Assembly (NCBI RefSeq): GCF_007667275.1
Contig: NZ_VDQT01000002.1
Location: forward strand, 620,001-684,000
Direction of reading: 5' to 3'
From: Stenotrophomonas rhizophila
GTDB taxonomy: Bacteria > Pseudomonadota > Gammaproteobacteria > Xanthomonadales > Xanthomonadaceae
Length of the DNA: 64,000 nucleotides
Of the stretch, positions 53,451-61,526 are shown one piece after another. The position numbers and the translations under genes were made by a program. Under the pieces are notes generated by a model that worked only from the letters and a program-made list of their open reading frames with translations, was not told the DNA's origin and made no database searches. Each line of letters opens with the position of its first letter. Positions within the stretch are counted from its first letter, which is position 1.

Positions 53451-54290
53451 TCAGTTGCCCTTGGCGGCGCGTTCGCGGGCGATCAGGTGATCGGCGATGC
53501 GCAGCATGTCGGGGAAACTCTTGCCCTTGACCAGGTACTTGCCGTTGACGATCACCGACGGGGTGCCCTGGATCTGCGAGTCCTGCGCGAACTTCTTGGC
53601 CTTGTTGGTCTGGCCGGTCACGCTGAAGCTGGACATGGCGGCGAGGAACTGCTTCTGGTCGGCGCCGTGCTTGGCGTAGAACGCGGCGATCTCTTCGACC
53701 GTATCGCGGCCGCGTTCGCCCTTCAGGCTCTGGTCGACGTGGATGGCCTTGTACAGCGCCTCATGGGTCTTGTCTTCCAGGCCCAGTGCCTGCGCGGCGT
53801 AGAAGGCCTTGGCGTAGTTGTCCCAGGTACCGCCGAACATGGCCGGCACGTAGACGAAGTTCACATCGCTGGGCAGGCCCGCCTTCCACGGCCCGATCAG
53901 CGGCTGGAACGCGGCGCAGGCCGGGCAGACGAAACCGAACACTTCAGCCACTTCGATCTTGCCGGTAGCCGGCTGGAACGGCTTGCCATTGGCGATGACG
54001 ACGTAGTCGGTGCCTTCGACCGGGGCCGGGCCGACCGGGGCGCTGGCGCTGGCCGGCGACGGCGCGGGCGCTGCGGTGTCGGCCGACGCCTGGCTGGCGG
54101 CTTCGGCGGCGGCCTGCTCGGCGGCAGCGGTCTCACCGCTGGCGGCGGTGGTGTCCGGCGTGGTTGCGGCCGGCGCTTCGGTGGTGGCCGGTTCGGTCGG
54201 GGCGGCGGTGTTGGCGGTGCCGTCCTGGGCCTTGCAGGCTGCCAGGAGGGGCAGCAGGGCCATGAGCATGAGGGCGAAACGGGTCTTCAT
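53451..54290 (-). CDS. DsbA-family lipoprotein with CPAC active site
   Basis: A 279-residue thiol:disulfide oxidoreductase of the DsbA type. The N-terminus is a lipoprotein signal (LLPLLAAC, Cys19), so it is probably membrane-anchored. A 70-residue Ala/Thr/Pro/Glu-rich linker precedes the thioredoxin domain. The active site is CPAC (Cys122, Cys125) where DsbA normally has CPHC. The cis-Pro loop is IQGTPSVIV. It lies next to the canonical paralogue, with matching C-termini (VNGKYLVKG versus VNGRYLVKG), so a tandem duplication is likely. The altered dipeptide should change redox potential. Confidence 0.9.
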   Translation of the reverse strand: MKTRFALMLMALLPLLAACKAQDGTANTAAPTEPATTEAPAATTPDTTAASGETAAAEQAAAEAASQASADTAAPAPSPASASAPVGPAPVEGTDYVVIANGKPFQPATGKIEVAEVFGFVCPACAAFQPLIGPWKAGLPSDVNFVYVPAMFGGTWDNYAKAFYAAQALGLEDKTHEALYKAIHVDQSLKGERGRDTVEEIAAFYAKHGADQKQFLAAMSSFSVTGQTNKAKKFAQDSQIQGTPSVIVNGKYLVKGKSFPDMLRIADHLIARERAAKGN

Positions 54291-54396
54291 CGAAGCGTCT
54301 CCAGCGGTGCATGTTGGGGCCGGCGCGTCGGGCGCCAGCCAGGGGGGAATGATGACACGCGGCCGCCGGGGCGCCGCGTGCAGGGTGCGTGATGGT

Positions 54397-55047
54397 TCAG
54401 CGAGCCTTGGCGCCGGCGCGCTCGCGGGCGATCAGGGCATCGGTATTGCGCAGCATGTCGTCGAAGGAGTCGCCCTTGACCAGGTACCTGCCGTTGACGA
54501 TCAGGGCCGGGGTGCCGGGCACCCGGGTGCGCTGGGCGAAATCCCGCGCAGCCTTGACCTTCTGTTCTACCGCCGGGCTCTTCAGCGCGGTGGTGTAGGC
54601 GTCCTTGCTCACCCCGTATACCGCGTAGAAGCCCGCCAGTTCCTCGGGCGACACGTTCTGCATCGGCAGCGCCTTGTCTTCATGCAACGCTTTGAACATG
54701 GCGGCATGGCTGCGCTTGGCCACCCCCAGCTGCTCGGCAGCGTAGTAGGCGCGGGCGTAGGAATCCCAGTAGCCACCGAATGCGGCCGGCACCGGAGTGA
54801 AGCGCACGTCCTTGGGCAGTTTCTTCGCCCAGGCTTCCAGGGTGGGCTCGAAATGCGCGCAGTGCGGGCAGGTGTAGCCGAACATTTCCACTACTTCGAC
54901 CTTGCCGGCCAGCGGCGCGAACGGGCCCGGCGACGCGATCACCTCGTAGTCTTCGCCTTCCACCAGCGGGGCGGCGGCGGGTGCGGCCAGCGCCGACAGG
55001 GGTGCCAGGGCCAGCAACAACAGCATCAAACGGGGCATCAGCGTCAT
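54397..55047 (-). CDS. dsbA: Periplasmic thiol:disulfide oxidoreductase DsbA
   Basis: A 216-residue periplasmic oxidase that introduces disulfides into exported proteins. It has a cleavable signal peptide (LLALAPLSALAAP), the canonical CPHC active site (Cys60, Cys63) after EVVEMFGYT, and the cis-Pro motif VPGTPALIV. It lies upstream of the CPAC-type lipoprotein paralogue; 106 bases separate them. The terminator at 55067-55095 isolates it from the cytochrome c4 gene. Confidence 0.93.
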   Translation of the reverse strand: MTLMPRLMLLLLALAPLSALAAPAAAPLVEGEDYEVIASPGPFAPLAGKVEVVEMFGYTCPHCAHFEPTLEAWAKKLPKDVRFTPVPAAFGGYWDSYARAYYAAEQLGVAKRSHAAMFKALHEDKALPMQNVSPEELAGFYAVYGVSKDAYTTALKSPAVEQKVKAARDFAQRTRVPGTPALIVNGRYLVKGDSFDDMLRNTDALIARERAGAKAR

Positions 55048-55066
55048 CTACATTGCTCTCCATCGG

Positions 55067-55095
55067 AAAAAACAACGCCGGCCCAGTGCCGGCGT
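55067..55095 (-). terminator. Rho-independent terminator after cytochrome c4 gene
   Basis: On the minus strand, ACGCCGGC pairs with GCCGGCGT around ACTGG, followed by TGTTTTTT. It lies downstream of the cytochrome c4 stop and upstream of dsbA. Confidence 0.85.
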
Positions 55096-55162
55096 GGGGG
55101 GTGAACATACCCCGCCGCGGGGGCGGGGCGCATCTGTCATCGGTCCCGGTGCGCCCCCGGCG

Positions 55163-55963
55163 TCACTGCCGTGCCGCGCCCGGGCGAGGTGCGGCTGCGG
55201 CTGCCGCGACGTCGTCGGCGCGGTTGTGCAGGCCCTGCAGGTAGCTGCCCAGCGCCTGGATTTCCTGCTCGGTCAGCGACTTGGCGATCGTGGCCATGAT
55301 CTGGAAGTGGGCCTTGTCGGTTTCCTGGGTGACGCCGGCCTGGTACTCCTGCAGCCGGCGCGCCACGTAGGACGCATGCTGGCCGCCGATGTGCGGGTAG
55401 GCCGGGCCCGGATTGCCGGCACCGGTGGGGCCGTGGCAGGCCATGCAGGCCGGAATGCCGCGCTGGGCATCGCCGCCGCGGTACAGCTGCTGGCCGATCT
55501 CGAAGAACTTCTTGTCCTTGTAGGGGCCTTCGGTGACCACGCCGTCGTCGGCAAGCCCGGCATTGGCCTTCTGCGTCGCGAAGTAGGCGCCGATGTCGCG
55601 CATGTCCTGCGGGGTGAGGTCCTGTACGAACGGCACCATCGCCGCCGACGCTCCGGAGGTGCGCTGGCCGTTGGCGATCAGCGCCATCTGCAGCGCGCTG
55701 TAGCGCTCGCTCTGACCGGCGATGCTGGGGTACATCTCGACCGTGGAATTGCCATCGGCCGAATGGCAGGCCGCGCAGGCGGCGGCCTTGGTCTGGCCGG
55801 CCTTGGGGTCGCCCCAGGTGGTCTTGCTGAAATCGACTTCGAGCGACGCCGTCCTTACCGGCGCGTTGTCCGGCAGCGGGGTCACCGCGGTCTGGGCGAC
55901 CGCGACGGCGGCCAACAGCGATACAGCAACAGCGGAAACGGCAAGAACGCGAGCATGGCGCAT
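55163..55963 (-). CDS. Dihaem cytochrome c4
   Basis: A 266-residue periplasmic electron carrier with two class I c-type domains. Haem-binding motifs are CAACH (63-67) and CMACH (173-177). A signal peptide (AVSLLAAVAVAQ) precedes them. The two methionine-ligand regions (MVPFVQDLTPQDM and the later QIMATIAKSLTEQE) fit cytochrome c4, a donor to terminal oxidases such as cbb3. ATG 55963 is at the signal peptide with GGAG upstream; the frame is open 15 codons further. The C-terminus is an Ala-rich tail. The neighbours engB (divergent) and dsbA are common in this family. Confidence 0.92.
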   Translation of the reverse strand: MRHARVLAVSAVAVSLLAAVAVAQTAVTPLPDNAPVRTASLEVDFSKTTWGDPKAGQTKAAACAACHSADGNSTVEMYPSIAGQSERYSALQMALIANGQRTSGASAAMVPFVQDLTPQDMRDIGAYFATQKANAGLADDGVVTEGPYKDKKFFEIGQQLYRGGDAQRGIPACMACHGPTGAGNPGPAYPHIGGQHASYVARRLQEYQAGVTQETDKAHFQIMATIAKSLTEQEIQALGSYLQGLHNRADDVAAAAAAPRPGAARQ

Positions 55964-56094
55964 GCGGAAGCTCCGTGTGGACCGGCCTGGCATGTGCAGG
56001 ATGCACACGCGGGGATCGCCCGATTATCCATGCGCTTTCACGCCAGGGTCAACGCGGCAGTGCGGCAAAACCGGCGGCGTGCGATCCTATGCGC

Positions 56095-56718
56095 ATGTCA
56101 TTGCTCCTCGAACGCGCCCAATACCTGCTCTCGGCCCACAATATCCGGCAATTGCCGGACGACGTGGGGGCCGAAGTGGCCTTCGCCGGCCGCTCCAACG
56201 CCGGCAAATCCAGTGCCCTCAACGCCCTGACCCGCCAGAACAGCCTGGCCCGGGTCTCCAAGACCCCCGGCCGCACCCAGCAGCTGGTGTTCTTCGAGGT
56301 CACCCCGGAGGCCAAGCTGGTCGACCTGCCCGGTTACGGGTACGCCAAGGTGCCGCTGGACCTGCAGGCGCACTGGCAGGCCTTCATCGACCAGTACTTC
56401 CGCACCCGCGAGGCCCTGCGCGGCCTGGTGGTGGTGATGGACATCCGCCACCCGCTCAAGGACTACGACCGGCAGATGCTGGCCTATGCCGTGCAGCGAG
56501 GCCTGCCGGCGCACGCGCTGCTGACCAAGGCCGACAAGCTCGGCCGTGGCCAGCAGGGCATTGCCCTGCAGAAAGTGCGCAAGGAACTGCAGTCGTCCTT
56601 CGGCGACACCGTCAGCGTGCAGACCTTCTCCGGCCCGGCACGCCAGGGCGTGGACGAGGCGCGCGGCATCATCGGCGGTTGGCTGGGCCTGAACAAGCCG
56701 GCGCCCGAGGCGCCCTGA
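56095..56718 (+). CDS. engB: Ribosome-biogenesis GTPase EngB (YsxC/YihA)
   Basis: Small GTPase of 207 residues needed for assembly of the large ribosomal subunit. P-loop GRSNAGKSSALNAL, switch RVSKTPGRTQQL, G3 LVDLPGYGYAKV, NKxD as LLTKADKL. ATG 56095 (MSLLLERAQYLLS) matches the family N-terminus; an ATG 6 bases upstream is equally close to a ribosome site. A SMAG pair follows the stop by 7 bases. Confidence 0.95.
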   Translation: MSLLLERAQYLLSAHNIRQLPDDVGAEVAFAGRSNAGKSSALNALTRQNSLARVSKTPGRTQQLVFFEVTPEAKLVDLPGYGYAKVPLDLQAHWQAFIDQYFRTREALRGLVVVMDIRHPLKDYDRQMLAYAVQRGLPAHALLTKADKLGRGQQGIALQKVRKELQSSFGDTVSVQTFSGPARQGVDEARGIIGGWLGLNKPAPEAP

Positions 56719-56725
56719 TTCCTGC

Positions 56726-56777
56726 CACCCGACCAACGGTCGGGTGCTACCGGTAGGTACCGACCGTTGGTCGGTAC
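56726..56777. repeat. SMAG palindrome pair, tightly packed
   Basis: Hairpin CACCCGACC-AAC-GGTCGGGTG (56726-56746), CTAC (56747-56750), then GTAG (56753-56756) and GTACCGACC-GTT-GGTCGGTAC (56757-56777). The two tetranucleotides are only 2 bases apart, so the pair forms one near-continuous large palindrome. Confidence 0.92.
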
Positions 56778-56847
56778 GCGCTCTGTCGCGCGGACATCGG
56801 CGCGGTCAAGTCCCAGCCAATAGGATGCAGAAAACCGTCACGATGGC

Positions 56848-56875
56848 ATGACGGTCTTAACGGCCACCCTATACT
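56848..56875 (+). promoter_or_regulatory. Candidate gshA promoter
   Basis: TATACT (56870-56875) is a strong -10 box; the best -35 is ATGACG (56848-56853) 16 bases away, which is weak. An ATG at 56848 lies inside this promoter, so it is not a start codon if the promoter is used. Confidence 0.5.
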
Positions 56876-56943
56876 GCGCCCTTGCGATGCAGGGCGTTGA
56901 GCCCCACATCCCCGTCCAGACCAGAATCCCTGCGAGCCCCCCC

Positions 56944-58308
56944 TTGTCGAGCCCCAGCCACGTCGCCGAGACGCCGATCACCGACCGTAACGAACTGGTC
57001 GCCACGTTGGCCTCCGGCGAAAAGCCCAAGGCGCAGTGGCGCATCGGCACCGAGCACGAGAAGTTCGGCTTCCGCCTGGACGACCTGCGCCCGCCGACCT
57101 TCGACGGCGAGCGCGGCATCGAGGCGCTGCTGACCGGGCTGACCCGCTTCGGCTGGGCGTCGGTGCAGGAGAACGGCCGCACCATCGCGCTGCTGCGCGA
57201 CAACGCGTCGGTGACCCTGGAACCGGCCGGCCAGCTGGAGCTGTCCGGTGCCGCGCTGGAAAGCATCCACCAGACCTGCGTGGAAACCGGCACCCATCTC
57301 AACGAAGTGGCCCAGGTGGCCGCCGAACTGCAGCTGGGCTTCCTCGGCATGGGCTTCCAGCCCAAGTGGCGGCGCGACGAGATGCCGTGGATGCCCAAGG
57401 GCCGCTACCGGATCATGCGCGACTACATGCCCAAGGTCGGCTCGCTGGGCCTGGACATGATGACCCGCACCGGCACCGTGCAGGTGAACCTGGATTACGC
57501 CACCGAAGCGGACATGGTGAAGAAGTTCCGGGTGTCGCTGGCGCTGCAGCCGATCGCCACGGCGCTGTTCGCCGATTCGCCCTTCACCGAAGGCAGGCCG
57601 AACGGTTACCTGAGCTACCGTTCGCACATCTGGACGGACACGGACGCGGACCGTACCGGCATGCTCGACTTCGTGTTCGAGGACGGCTTCGGTTACGAGC
57701 GGTACGTGGATTACCTGCTCGATGTGCCGATGTATTTTTCCTACCGCGATGGCGTGTACCACGATGCCAGCGGGCAGAGCTTCCGCGATTTCATGGTGGG
57801 CAAGCTGCCGGTGTTGCCGGGCCAGCTGCCGACGATGCGCGACTGGTCGGACCACATGACCACCGCGTTCCCCGAGGTGCGGCTTAAGAAGTACCTGGAA
57901 ATGCGCGGTGCCGATGCCGGCCCGTGGAGCCGGCTGTGCGCGTTGCCGGCATTCTGGGTCGGCCTGCTGTACGACGACGCGGCGCTGGATGCGGCGTGGG
58001 ACCTGGTGCGCGACTTCAGCCTGGTGGAACGCCACGCGCTGCGCGACGGGGTGCCCAAGCATGCACTGAACCTGCCATTCCGCGGCGGCACGGTGCGCGA
58101 CCTGGCGCGCGAGGCGCTGAAGATCGCGGTGGCTGGCCTGCAGCGTCGTGCGGCACGCAATGCCGATGGCCAGGACGAAAGCCACTTCCTGGACGTGCTG
58201 CAGGAAATCGTCGATTCGGGGATCACCCCGGCCGAACGCAAGCTGGCGCTGTTCCATGGCGAGTGGAACCAGAACGTGGACCCGATCTTCGAGCAGTTCG
58301 CTTACTGA
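56944..58308 (+). CDS. gshA: Glutamate-cysteine ligase (gamma-glutamylcysteine synthetase)
   Basis: First enzyme of glutathione synthesis, of the plant/proteobacterial GCS2-type group. The 454-residue length matches that group. Motifs: [12 protein letters not shown] near the N-terminus, [55 protein letters not shown] and [10 protein letters not shown]. The start is uncertain. TTG 56944 begins [18 protein letters not shown], which matches the usual N-terminus; ATG 56887 is in frame downstream of the TATACT promoter; ATG 56848 lies within the promoter. Two cysteines (in HQTCVETG and SRLCALP) may be the redox-sensing ones of the plant enzymes, though this is not shown. Confidence 0.93.
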   Translation: MSSPSHVAETPITDRNELVATLASGEKPKAQWRIGTEHEKFGFRLDDLRPPTFDGERGIEALLTGLTRFGWASVQENGRTIALLRDNASVTLEPAGQLELSGAALESIHQTCVETGTHLNEVAQVAAELQLGFLGMGFQPKWRRDEMPWMPKGRYRIMRDYMPKVGSLGLDMMTRTGTVQVNLDYATEADMVKKFRVSLALQPIATALFADSPFTEGRPNGYLSYRSHIWTDTDADRTGMLDFVFEDGFGYERYVDYLLDVPMYFSYRDGVYHDASGQSFRDFMVGKLPVLPGQLPTMRDWSDHMTTAFPEVRLKKYLEMRGADAGPWSRLCALPAFWVGLLYDDAALDAAWDLVRDFSLVERHALRDGVPKHALNLPFRGGTVRDLAREALKIAVAGLQRRAARNADGQDESHFLDVLQEIVDSGITPAERKLALFHGEWNQNVDPIFEQFAY

Positions 58309-58310
58309 TC

Positions 58311-58346
58311 CAACAAAAAACCCCGGCAATGCCGGGGTTTTTGTTG
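58311..58346. terminator. Bidirectional rho-independent terminator
   Basis: AAAAACCCCGGC-AAT-GCCGGGGTTTTT, with A and T tracts on both sides. It separates the convergent gshA and alcohol dehydrogenase genes. Confidence 0.95.
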
Positions 58347-58351
58347 ATGCC

Positions 58352-59404
58352 TTATGCCGCAAGCGTGGCCATGTCGATCACGAAGCGGTACCGCACGTCG
58401 TTCTTCGCCATGCGCGCCCACGCTTCGTTGACCGTCTTGATGTCGATCACTTCGACGTCGCTGACGATGTTGTGTTCGGCGCAGAAGTCCATCATTTCCT
58501 GGGTCTCGGCCATGCCGCCGATCGCCGAGCCGGTCACGTGCTTGCGGCCGAAGATGACGCTGGAGCCGTTCAACGGCGGGTCCAGTTCGGTGATCACGCC
58601 GACCAGGCACATGGTGGCGTCACGCTTGAGCAGCGACATGTACGGGTTGGTGTCGTGGCTCACCGGGATGGTGTTGAGCAGGAAGTCGAAGCTGTTGGCG
58701 TGTGCTTTCATCTGCGCCGGGTCACGCGAGACCAGCACCTCGTCGGCGCCCAGGCGCTTGGCGTCGGCACCCTTTTCCGGGGTGGTGGTGATCATCACCA
58801 CGGTGGCGCCCATTGCCTTGGCGAACTTCACGCCCATGTGGCCGAGGCCACCCAGGCCGATCACGCCGACCTTCTGGCCGGGGCCGACCTTCCAGTGGCG
58901 CAGCGGGGAATAGGTGGTGATGCCCGCGCACAGCAGCGGCGCGGCGGCCTTCAGGTCGAGCGTCTCCGACACCTTCACCACGAAGCGCTGCTCGACCACG
59001 ATGTGGTCGGAGTAACCGCCGTAGGTCAGCTGGTCGCTGCCGCGCTCGGTGCTGTTGTAGGTGTAGGTCGGACCCTTTTCGCAGTACTGCTCCAGGTCGT
59101 GGTCGCAGGCATCGCAGTGGCGGCAGGAGTCGACCATGCAGCCGACGCCGGCGAAGTCGCCGACCTTGAAGCGGGTGACGTTGGCGCCGACCTCGGTGAC
59201 CCGGCCGATGATTTCGTGGCCCGGCACCATCGGGAACTGCGCGCCACCCCAGTCGTCGCGGGCCTGGTGCAGGTCGGAGTGGCAGATGCCGCTGTAGAGG
59301 ATCTGGATGCGGACGTCGTCGGCACCGACCGCGCGGCGTTCAAAGGAGAACGGCACCAGCGGTGCGGTCTGGTCGTGCACGGCATAGCCATGGGCGAGGG
59401 ACAT
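58352..59404 (-). CDS. Zinc-dependent alcohol dehydrogenase (YahK-like)
   Basis: A 350-residue medium-chain zinc dehydrogenase of the cinnamyl-alcohol-type/YahK branch. Catalytic zinc ligands are in SGICHSDLHQ and MVPGHEIIGRV; the structural zinc is in CMVDSCRHCDACDHDLEQYC. NAD(P) binding is at VGVIGLGGLGHMGVKFA. Relatives reduce aldehydes with NADPH. It is divergent from a LysR-type regulator with a palindrome in the 104-base intergenic space, so it is a likely target of that regulator. Confidence 0.9.
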   Translation of the reverse strand: MSLAHGYAVHDQTAPLVPFSFERRAVGADDVRIQILYSGICHSDLHQARDDWGGAQFPMVPGHEIIGRVTEVGANVTRFKVGDFAGVGCMVDSCRHCDACDHDLEQYCEKGPTYTYNSTERGSDQLTYGGYSDHIVVEQRFVVKVSETLDLKAAAPLLCAGITTYSPLRHWKVGPGQKVGVIGLGGLGHMGVKFAKAMGATVVMITTTPEKGADAKRLGADEVLVSRDPAQMKAHANSFDFLLNTIPVSHDTNPYMSLLKRDATMCLVGVITELDPPLNGSSVIFGRKHVTGSAIGGMAETQEMMDFCAEHNIVSDVEVIDIKTVNEAWARMAKNDVRYRFVIDMATLAA

Positions 59405-59440
59405 GGGGATATCCTGGGATTTATGGAAAGGCGCTTTACA

Positions 59441-59464
59441 ATACGCCCGCTTCCGAGCGGTATA
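59441..59464. promoter_or_regulatory. Putative LysR-type binding site
   Basis: Imperfect palindrome ATACGCCCGCTTCCGAGCGG, continued by TATAC, between the divergent adh and lysR genes. Ends ATAC...GTAT are mirrored and the centre CCGCT-TCCG-AGCGG forms an inner dyad. LysR regulators typically bind such T-N11-A sites in divergent promoters. Confidence 0.5.
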
Positions 59465-59508
59465 CAGTCAATATATCGGCATGATTCATCAAGGCAGACT
59501 GCACAATC

Positions 59509-60399
59509 GTGGCCACTGACAACCTCACCCACCTGGCTGCGTTCGCCGCAGTCGCGCGCCACCGCAGCTTCCGCCGCGCCGGGGCGGAGCTGGCCTTGTC
59601 GACCTCGGCGGTGAGCTATGCGATCCGCGCGCTGGAAGAGCGGCTGGGGGTAGGCCTGTTCCACCGCACCACCCGCAGCGTCGCCCTCACCGAAGCCGGG
59701 CAGCGGCTGCTGGACCGCCTGCAGCCGGCGCTGGGCCAGGTGCATGACGCGCTGGAAGAGATGAATCACTTCCGCGCGGCACCGGCCGGGCTGCTGCGGA
59801 TCAATGCCACCCGCGCGGCGGTACACACCCAGCTCGGACCGCGCCTGGCGCATTTCCTGCGCGCGCACCCGGATGTGCGGCTGGAGGTGGCGCAGGACGA
59901 TGGACTGGTGGACATCGTGGCCAAAGGCTACGACGCGGGGGTGCGCCTGCACGAGTTCGTGCCCGAAGACATGGTGGCGGTGCCACTGGGCCCGGCGTTG
60001 CGGGGCCTGATCGTGGCCTCGCCGGCCTATCTGCGCGGGCGCGGCATTCCGCAGCATCCGCGCGAGCTGGTCGAGCACGAGTGCGTGCGCTTCCGCTTCG
60101 CCAGCGGGCATCTGTACAAATGGCAGTTCGAACGCGATGGGCAGACCCTGGACATCGACGTGCCGGGCCGGCTCACGCTGGGCGACCAGCACACCATCCT
60201 GCAGGCGGTGCTGGACGGCCTGGGCTTTGCCTACGTGCTGGAAGATGCGGCACGGCCCTACCTGGACGATGGCCGGCTGGTGGCGGTGCTGGAGGACTGG
60301 AGCGAGCCATTCGCCGGCTGGGTGCTCTACTACCCACGCCAGCGGCAGATGTCCTCGGCGTTGCGCGCGTTCGTGGACATGCTGCGCGATGGCGCTTGA
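59509..60399 (+). CDS. LysR-type transcriptional regulator
   Basis: A 296-residue regulator starting at GTG. An N-terminal winged helix-turn-helix (AAFAAVARHRSFRRAGAELA, LSTSAVSYAIRALEERLGV, LFHRTTRSVALTEAG) is followed by an effector domain (about 90-290) with VRLEVAQDDGLVDIVAKG and YDAGVRL. The family position near the CrgA/DmlR-like type is guesswork. It is divergent from the alcohol dehydrogenase gene and most likely controls it, with an aldehyde-type inducer as one possibility. Confidence 0.92.
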   Translation: MATDNLTHLAAFAAVARHRSFRRAGAELALSTSAVSYAIRALEERLGVGLFHRTTRSVALTEAGQRLLDRLQPALGQVHDALEEMNHFRAAPAGLLRINATRAAVHTQLGPRLAHFLRAHPDVRLEVAQDDGLVDIVAKGYDAGVRLHEFVPEDMVAVPLGPALRGLIVASPAYLRGRGIPQHPRELVEHECVRFRFASGHLYKWQFERDGQTLDIDVPGRLTLGDQHTILQAVLDGLGFAYVLEDAARPYLDDGRLVAVLEDWSEPFAGWVLYYPRQRQMSSALRAFVDMLRDGA

Positions 60400-60487
60400 G
60401 CGCAGCGCGCGCCGGCGCTTCAGCGTCGTCGCCATTGCAAGGGGCGCAGATGCCGGTAGCGGCTGAGGTGCCCGCAGCGGGGGGCCT

Positions 60488-61051
60488 TCACTGCGCACCT
60501 CCTGTGGCAGGCATGGCCAGCAGGCGTCGGATCTGCGCTTCCGTGGTGGCGTAGTCGCCTTCGCCGAAATGCCGGTAGACGATGCGTCCCTGTTGGTCGA
60601 TCAGGTACAGCGCCGGCCAGTACTGGTTTCCGTAGGCACGCCAGGTCCGGTAATTGTTGTCCTGGGCGACCGGCCAGGTGACGCCGAGCCGCTTCACCGC
60701 CGTTTCCACGTTGCGCGGCAGCTTCTCGTAGCCGAATTCGGGCGTGTGCACGCCGATCACCTGCAGTCCCTGCCCGGCATAGGTGTCATGCCAGCGTTTC
60801 ACGTGCGGCATGACGTTGAGGCAGTTGATGCAGGAATAGGTCCAGAATTCCACCAGCACGACCTTCCCGCGCAGCTGCTGCAACGACTGCGGTGGACCAT
60901 TGAGCCAGTGTTCGATGCCGATGAAGTCCGGCGCCTGGGGCGCCGGCAGGTTGGGGCTGGGCTGCACCGGGTCGGCGGCCGCGCCGGGTGTGCAGGCGCT
61001 GGCCGAGATGCAGACGGCCAGCAACGTGGCCGCAGTGCGGAGCATGCGCAT
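60488..61051 (-). CDS. Thioredoxin-fold lipoprotein with CINC site
   Basis: A 187-residue predicted lipoprotein (lipobox SASAC) with a redoxin/thioredoxin fold. The active site is the CxxC in WTYSCINCLNVMPHV, like the C-terminal domain of DipZ and related extracytoplasmic redoxins. VEFW, VIGVHTPEFGYEKL and YWPALYLIDQQGRIVYRHFG with the cis-Pro are as expected. ATG 61051 has CTAGGAGAC upstream. The Ohr gene is 10 bases upstream, so they share an operon; the pair may handle peroxide damage in cytosol and envelope. Confidence 0.88.
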   Translation of the reverse strand: MRMLRTAATLLAVCISASACTPGAAADPVQPSPNLPAPQAPDFIGIEHWLNGPPQSLQQLRGKVVLVEFWTYSCINCLNVMPHVKRWHDTYAGQGLQVIGVHTPEFGYEKLPRNVETAVKRLGVTWPVAQDNNYRTWRAYGNQYWPALYLIDQQGRIVYRHFGEGDYATTEAQIRRLLAMPATGGAQ

Positions 61052-61061
61052 GGCGGGTCTC

Positions 61062-61478
61062 CTAGGCGACCGAGATATGGACGTCGATGTTGCCGCGCGT
61101 GGCTTTGGAGTACGGGCAGGTGCGATGTGCCGCTTCAACCAGTGCCTGCGCCTGGGCCGGGTCCATCCCGGGCACGCTCACCCGCAGCCGGGCCTGCAGC
61201 TGGTAGCCGTCGCCTACCATGCCCAGGTCGACTTCGGCGTCGATGGCCGTTTCCGCCGGCAGGCTGAGCTTCAGGGCGTGCGCGGCCTTGGCCATGGCGC
61301 CCTGGAAGCAGGCCGACCAGCCTGCGGCGAACAGCTGTTCGGGATTGGTGCCCGGCCTGCTGCTGCCGGGCGGGGACAGGGTGATGTCGAGCTGGCCGTC
61401 ATCGCTGCGCGCGCGGCCCTCGCGTCCGCCGACGGTGTGGGTCTTGCCGGTGTACAGCACTTTGTCGATTGCATTCAT
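61062..61478 (-). CDS. ohr: Organic hydroperoxide resistance protein Ohr
   Basis: A 138-residue thiol peroxidase that reduces organic and fatty-acid hydroperoxides using lipoylated or other dithiol electron donors. The catalytic pair is Cys57 (SACFQGAM) and Cys121 (RTCPYSKA). LYTGKTHTVGGREG and the NPEQLFAAGW segment match Ohr more than OsmC. ATG 61478 was chosen; an ATG 24 bases upstream is in frame. No OhrR gene is adjacent. Ohr is reduced by lipoyl proteins in known cases, and the window also has lipBA, though far away. Confidence 0.94.
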   Translation of the reverse strand: MNAIDKVLYTGKTHTVGGREGRARSDDGQLDITLSPPGSSRPGTNPEQLFAAGWSACFQGAMAKAAHALKLSLPAETAIDAEVDLGMVGDGYQLQARLRVSVPGMDPAQAQALVEAAHRTCPYSKATRGNIDVHISVA

Positions 61479-61526
61479 GGCAACAGCCTCGGAGTTGGGC
61501 ATCGTGGTGGCACGATGCAGGGGAAG

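Noticed and set aside
53451..54290. CPAC protein considered as a broken DsbA
   Set aside because: The frame is intact, with both cysteines, cis-Pro loop and signal; it looks functional but altered.
4102..56777. Repeated short palindromes considered as a CRISPR array
   Set aside because: They are scattered singly or in mirror pairs between genes, with no regular spacers and no cas genes; they are SMAG/REP repeats.
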